A stretch of DNA of 7,929 nt, from contig JAJZEG010000300.1 in assembly GCA_021828605.1 (NCBI GenBank), positions 1 to 7,929 on the forward strand, written 5' to 3'. Source of the stretch: Pseudomonadota bacterium. GTDB taxonomy: Bacteria; Pseudomonadota; Alphaproteobacteria; Acetobacterales; Acetobacteraceae. The notes under the pieces are model-generated. The model was not told where the DNA came from, did no database searches, and saw only the letters and a program-made list of their open reading frames with translations. The first letter of the stretch is position 1. Every line of letters starts with the position of its first letter. The translations under genes were made by a program, and so were the position numbers. Positions 7,078-7,929 of the stretch are shown one piece after another.

Positions 7078-7788
7078 GAACCAATTATAACCCTGATTTT
7101 CCCAATAGCCGCCGGGATAGGTGTTGGTGACACCCATCGCCATAATCGATTTCGGATTTTTGAAACCAAGCTTGGTCGGGATGCGCAGCCGGACCGGCGC
7201 ACCGAACGGCGCGGTGAGCGGTCCGCCATTAAACTCAAGCGCCAGAATGGTTTGCGATTGCAATGCCGAGGGCATGTCGATGCTGGTGAAATAGCCATCC
7301 GCGCACTGAAACGAGACATAGCGGGCGCGCAAATCGGCATTCACCGCGCGGAGAAAATGCCCGAGCGGCACGCCGCGCCATTGGCCGACCACCCGCCAGC
7401 CTTCGACGCAAATCAACCGGGTGATCTGGCTGTGCTGGGGCAAGGCGCTGAGCCGCGCGAGAGTCCAGGGGGTTTTATCGCCGATCCGCCCGGTGAGGGC
7501 GAGCCGCCAGGTGGCAGGATCAACCACCGGAGCCTGGGAAATATCATAAAAGGCATTGAAGCGGGGCGGATTGGTGATCGCGCTGGCCGGGAAGGTGGGC
7601 GCGCGCTTGGCCGGATCGAACAACGCCGCCTGCACCTCATCATTCCAGCGCGACATTGCCGAGAGAATCCGATCGCTGATATCGGGATGATGCGGATGAT
7701 CGAAATCACAACCCGGCAGCAGGCCGACCGCGCCAAACGCCAAGGCGCGGGTGAATAAGCGGCGGCGATTGGTGATGAGCGCGCTCAT
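7066..7788 (-). CDS. molybdopterin-dependent oxidoreductase, sulfite oxidase/MsrP-like fold, exported
   Basis: The 240-residue protein belongs to the sulfite oxidase Mo-binding superfamily (relatives include YedY/MsrP). The likely molybdenum ligand is Cys127 in RLICVEGWRVVGQWRGVPL, and PVRLRIPTKLGFKNPKSI (199-216) is the family's cofactor-binding block. The N-terminus has a twin-arginine motif, NRRRLF (7-12), then a hydrophobic stretch and LLPGC, a possible lipobox with Cys27, followed by Asp and a His-rich DFDHPHHPD. This suggests Tat export of the folded, cofactor-loaded enzyme to the periplasm and perhaps lipid anchoring; Asp at +2 would keep it in the inner membrane by the E. coli rule. 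It is shorter than MsrP (about 334 in E. coli with signal), lacking most of the extra C-terminal part. GGAG (7800-7797) lies 8 bases before the ATG. The substrate is unknown: sulfite and methionine sulfoxide are candidates. The start overlaps the stop of the cytochrome b gene by ATGA. Confidence 0.9.
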   Translation of the reverse strand: MSALITNRRRLFTRALAFGAVGLLPGCDFDHPHHPDISDRILSAMSRWNDEVQAALFDPAKRAPTFPASAITNPPRFNAFYDISQAPVVDPATWRLALTGRIGDKTPWTLARLSALPQHSQITRLICVEGWRVVGQWRGVPLGHFLRAVNADLRARYVSFQCADGYFTSIDMPSALQSQTILALEFNGGPLTAPFGAPVRLRIPTKLGFKNPKSIMAMGVTNTYPGGYWENQGYNWFSGS

Positions 7789-7929
7789 GCGTGCGGCTCC
7801 GCGCCCGGGAGGGTATTGGGCAGGCGGCCGCCAGTGATCATCGGCGGCAGCACTTTCGGCACCAAAGCCACCAGCAGCAGATGCACGGCAATAAACAGCA
7901 CAATCCCGGCCATCACCAGAAAATGCACC
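7785..7929 (-). CDS. cytochrome b-type membrane protein, C-terminal fragment at window edge
   Basis: Reading the minus strand inward from the edge gives 47 codons and a TGA stop at 7787-7785: VHFLVMAGIVLFIAVHLL, then LVALVPKVLPPMITGG and a short tail ending PHA. It is a final transmembrane helix carrying two histidines 14 residues apart (residues 2 and 16 of the fragment), a pattern seen in helices that bind b-type haem, followed by the VPxxLPPMITG-like end found in cytochrome b561/b6-domain proteins encoded with periplasmic molybdoenzymes. Its stop overlaps the molybdoenzyme start as ATGA, so the two are co-translated. It probably passes electrons between the quinone pool and the molybdoenzyme, as MsrQ does for MsrP, though it need not be an MsrQ orthologue. 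Most of the gene lies outside the window. Confidence 0.75.
   Translation of the reverse strand, partial: VHFLVMAGIVLFIAVHLLLVALVPKVLPPMITGGRLPNTLPGAEPHA

Noticed and set aside
7041..7080. Possible bidirectional terminator between moaE and the convergent molybdoenzyme gene.
   Set aside because: The repeat there is direct, not inverted, and there is no T-run; no hairpin worth calling was seen.
7252..7758. A 168-codon open frame on the plus strand opposite the molybdoenzyme gene.
   Set aside because: It has the same codon-aligned antisense geometry. Its product shows no domain, whereas the minus-strand protein has a clear Tat signal and Mo-binding cysteine.

Overview
The window looks like an ordinary chromosomal segment of a GC-rich alphaproteobacterium. 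The protein sequences, the pgsA...moaD-moaE neighbourhood and a sigma-32-like promoter in front of clpB fit Rhodospirillales/Acetobacteraceae (acidophile relatives such as Acidiphilium or Acidocella are a guess from protein flavour, not proven). No mobile element, phage gene, CRISPR array, tRNA or rRNA is visible, and no stretch longer than about 110 bases lacks a gene.

Layout. Bases 1-2215 (minus strand) hold the first 738 codons of the disaggregase gene clpB; its C-terminal end lies outside the window. A 110-base divergent intergenic region carries a good sigma-32-type heat-shock promoter for clpB, a leader with competing inverted repeats, and the ribosome binding site of the rightward gene. 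Bases 2326-7048 (plus strand) form one tightly packed seven-gene run, probably an operon: MOSC-domain protein, two-HKD phospholipase D family protein, PgsA (phosphatidylglycerophosphate synthase), MobB, an undescribed outer-membrane-type lipoprotein, MoaD and MoaE. Three junctions are 4-base stop/start overlaps (ATGA, TTGA, ATGA) and the other gaps are 4 to 12 bases. Bases 7066-7929 (minus strand, convergent) hold a Tat-exported sulfite-oxidase-family molybdoenzyme and, overlapping it by ATGA, the C-terminal end of a cytochrome b-type membrane protein that is probably its electron-transfer partner.

How the genes fit together. Two themes alternate. One is molybdenum cofactor: MoaD/MoaE form molybdopterin synthase, MobB supports nucleotide attachment, the MOSC protein probably handles Moco-bound sulfur or a small Mo-enzyme reaction, and the convergent pair is a molybdoenzyme with its membrane anchor. 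The other is anionic phospholipid: PgsA makes phosphatidylglycerophosphate, and the neighbouring HKD protein could act on PG or cardiolipin. The least understood items are the lipoprotein wedged between mobB and moaD, the possible dual (Tat plus lipoprotein) signal on the molybdoenzyme, and the clpB leader, where the start codons can be paired by an upstream segment.
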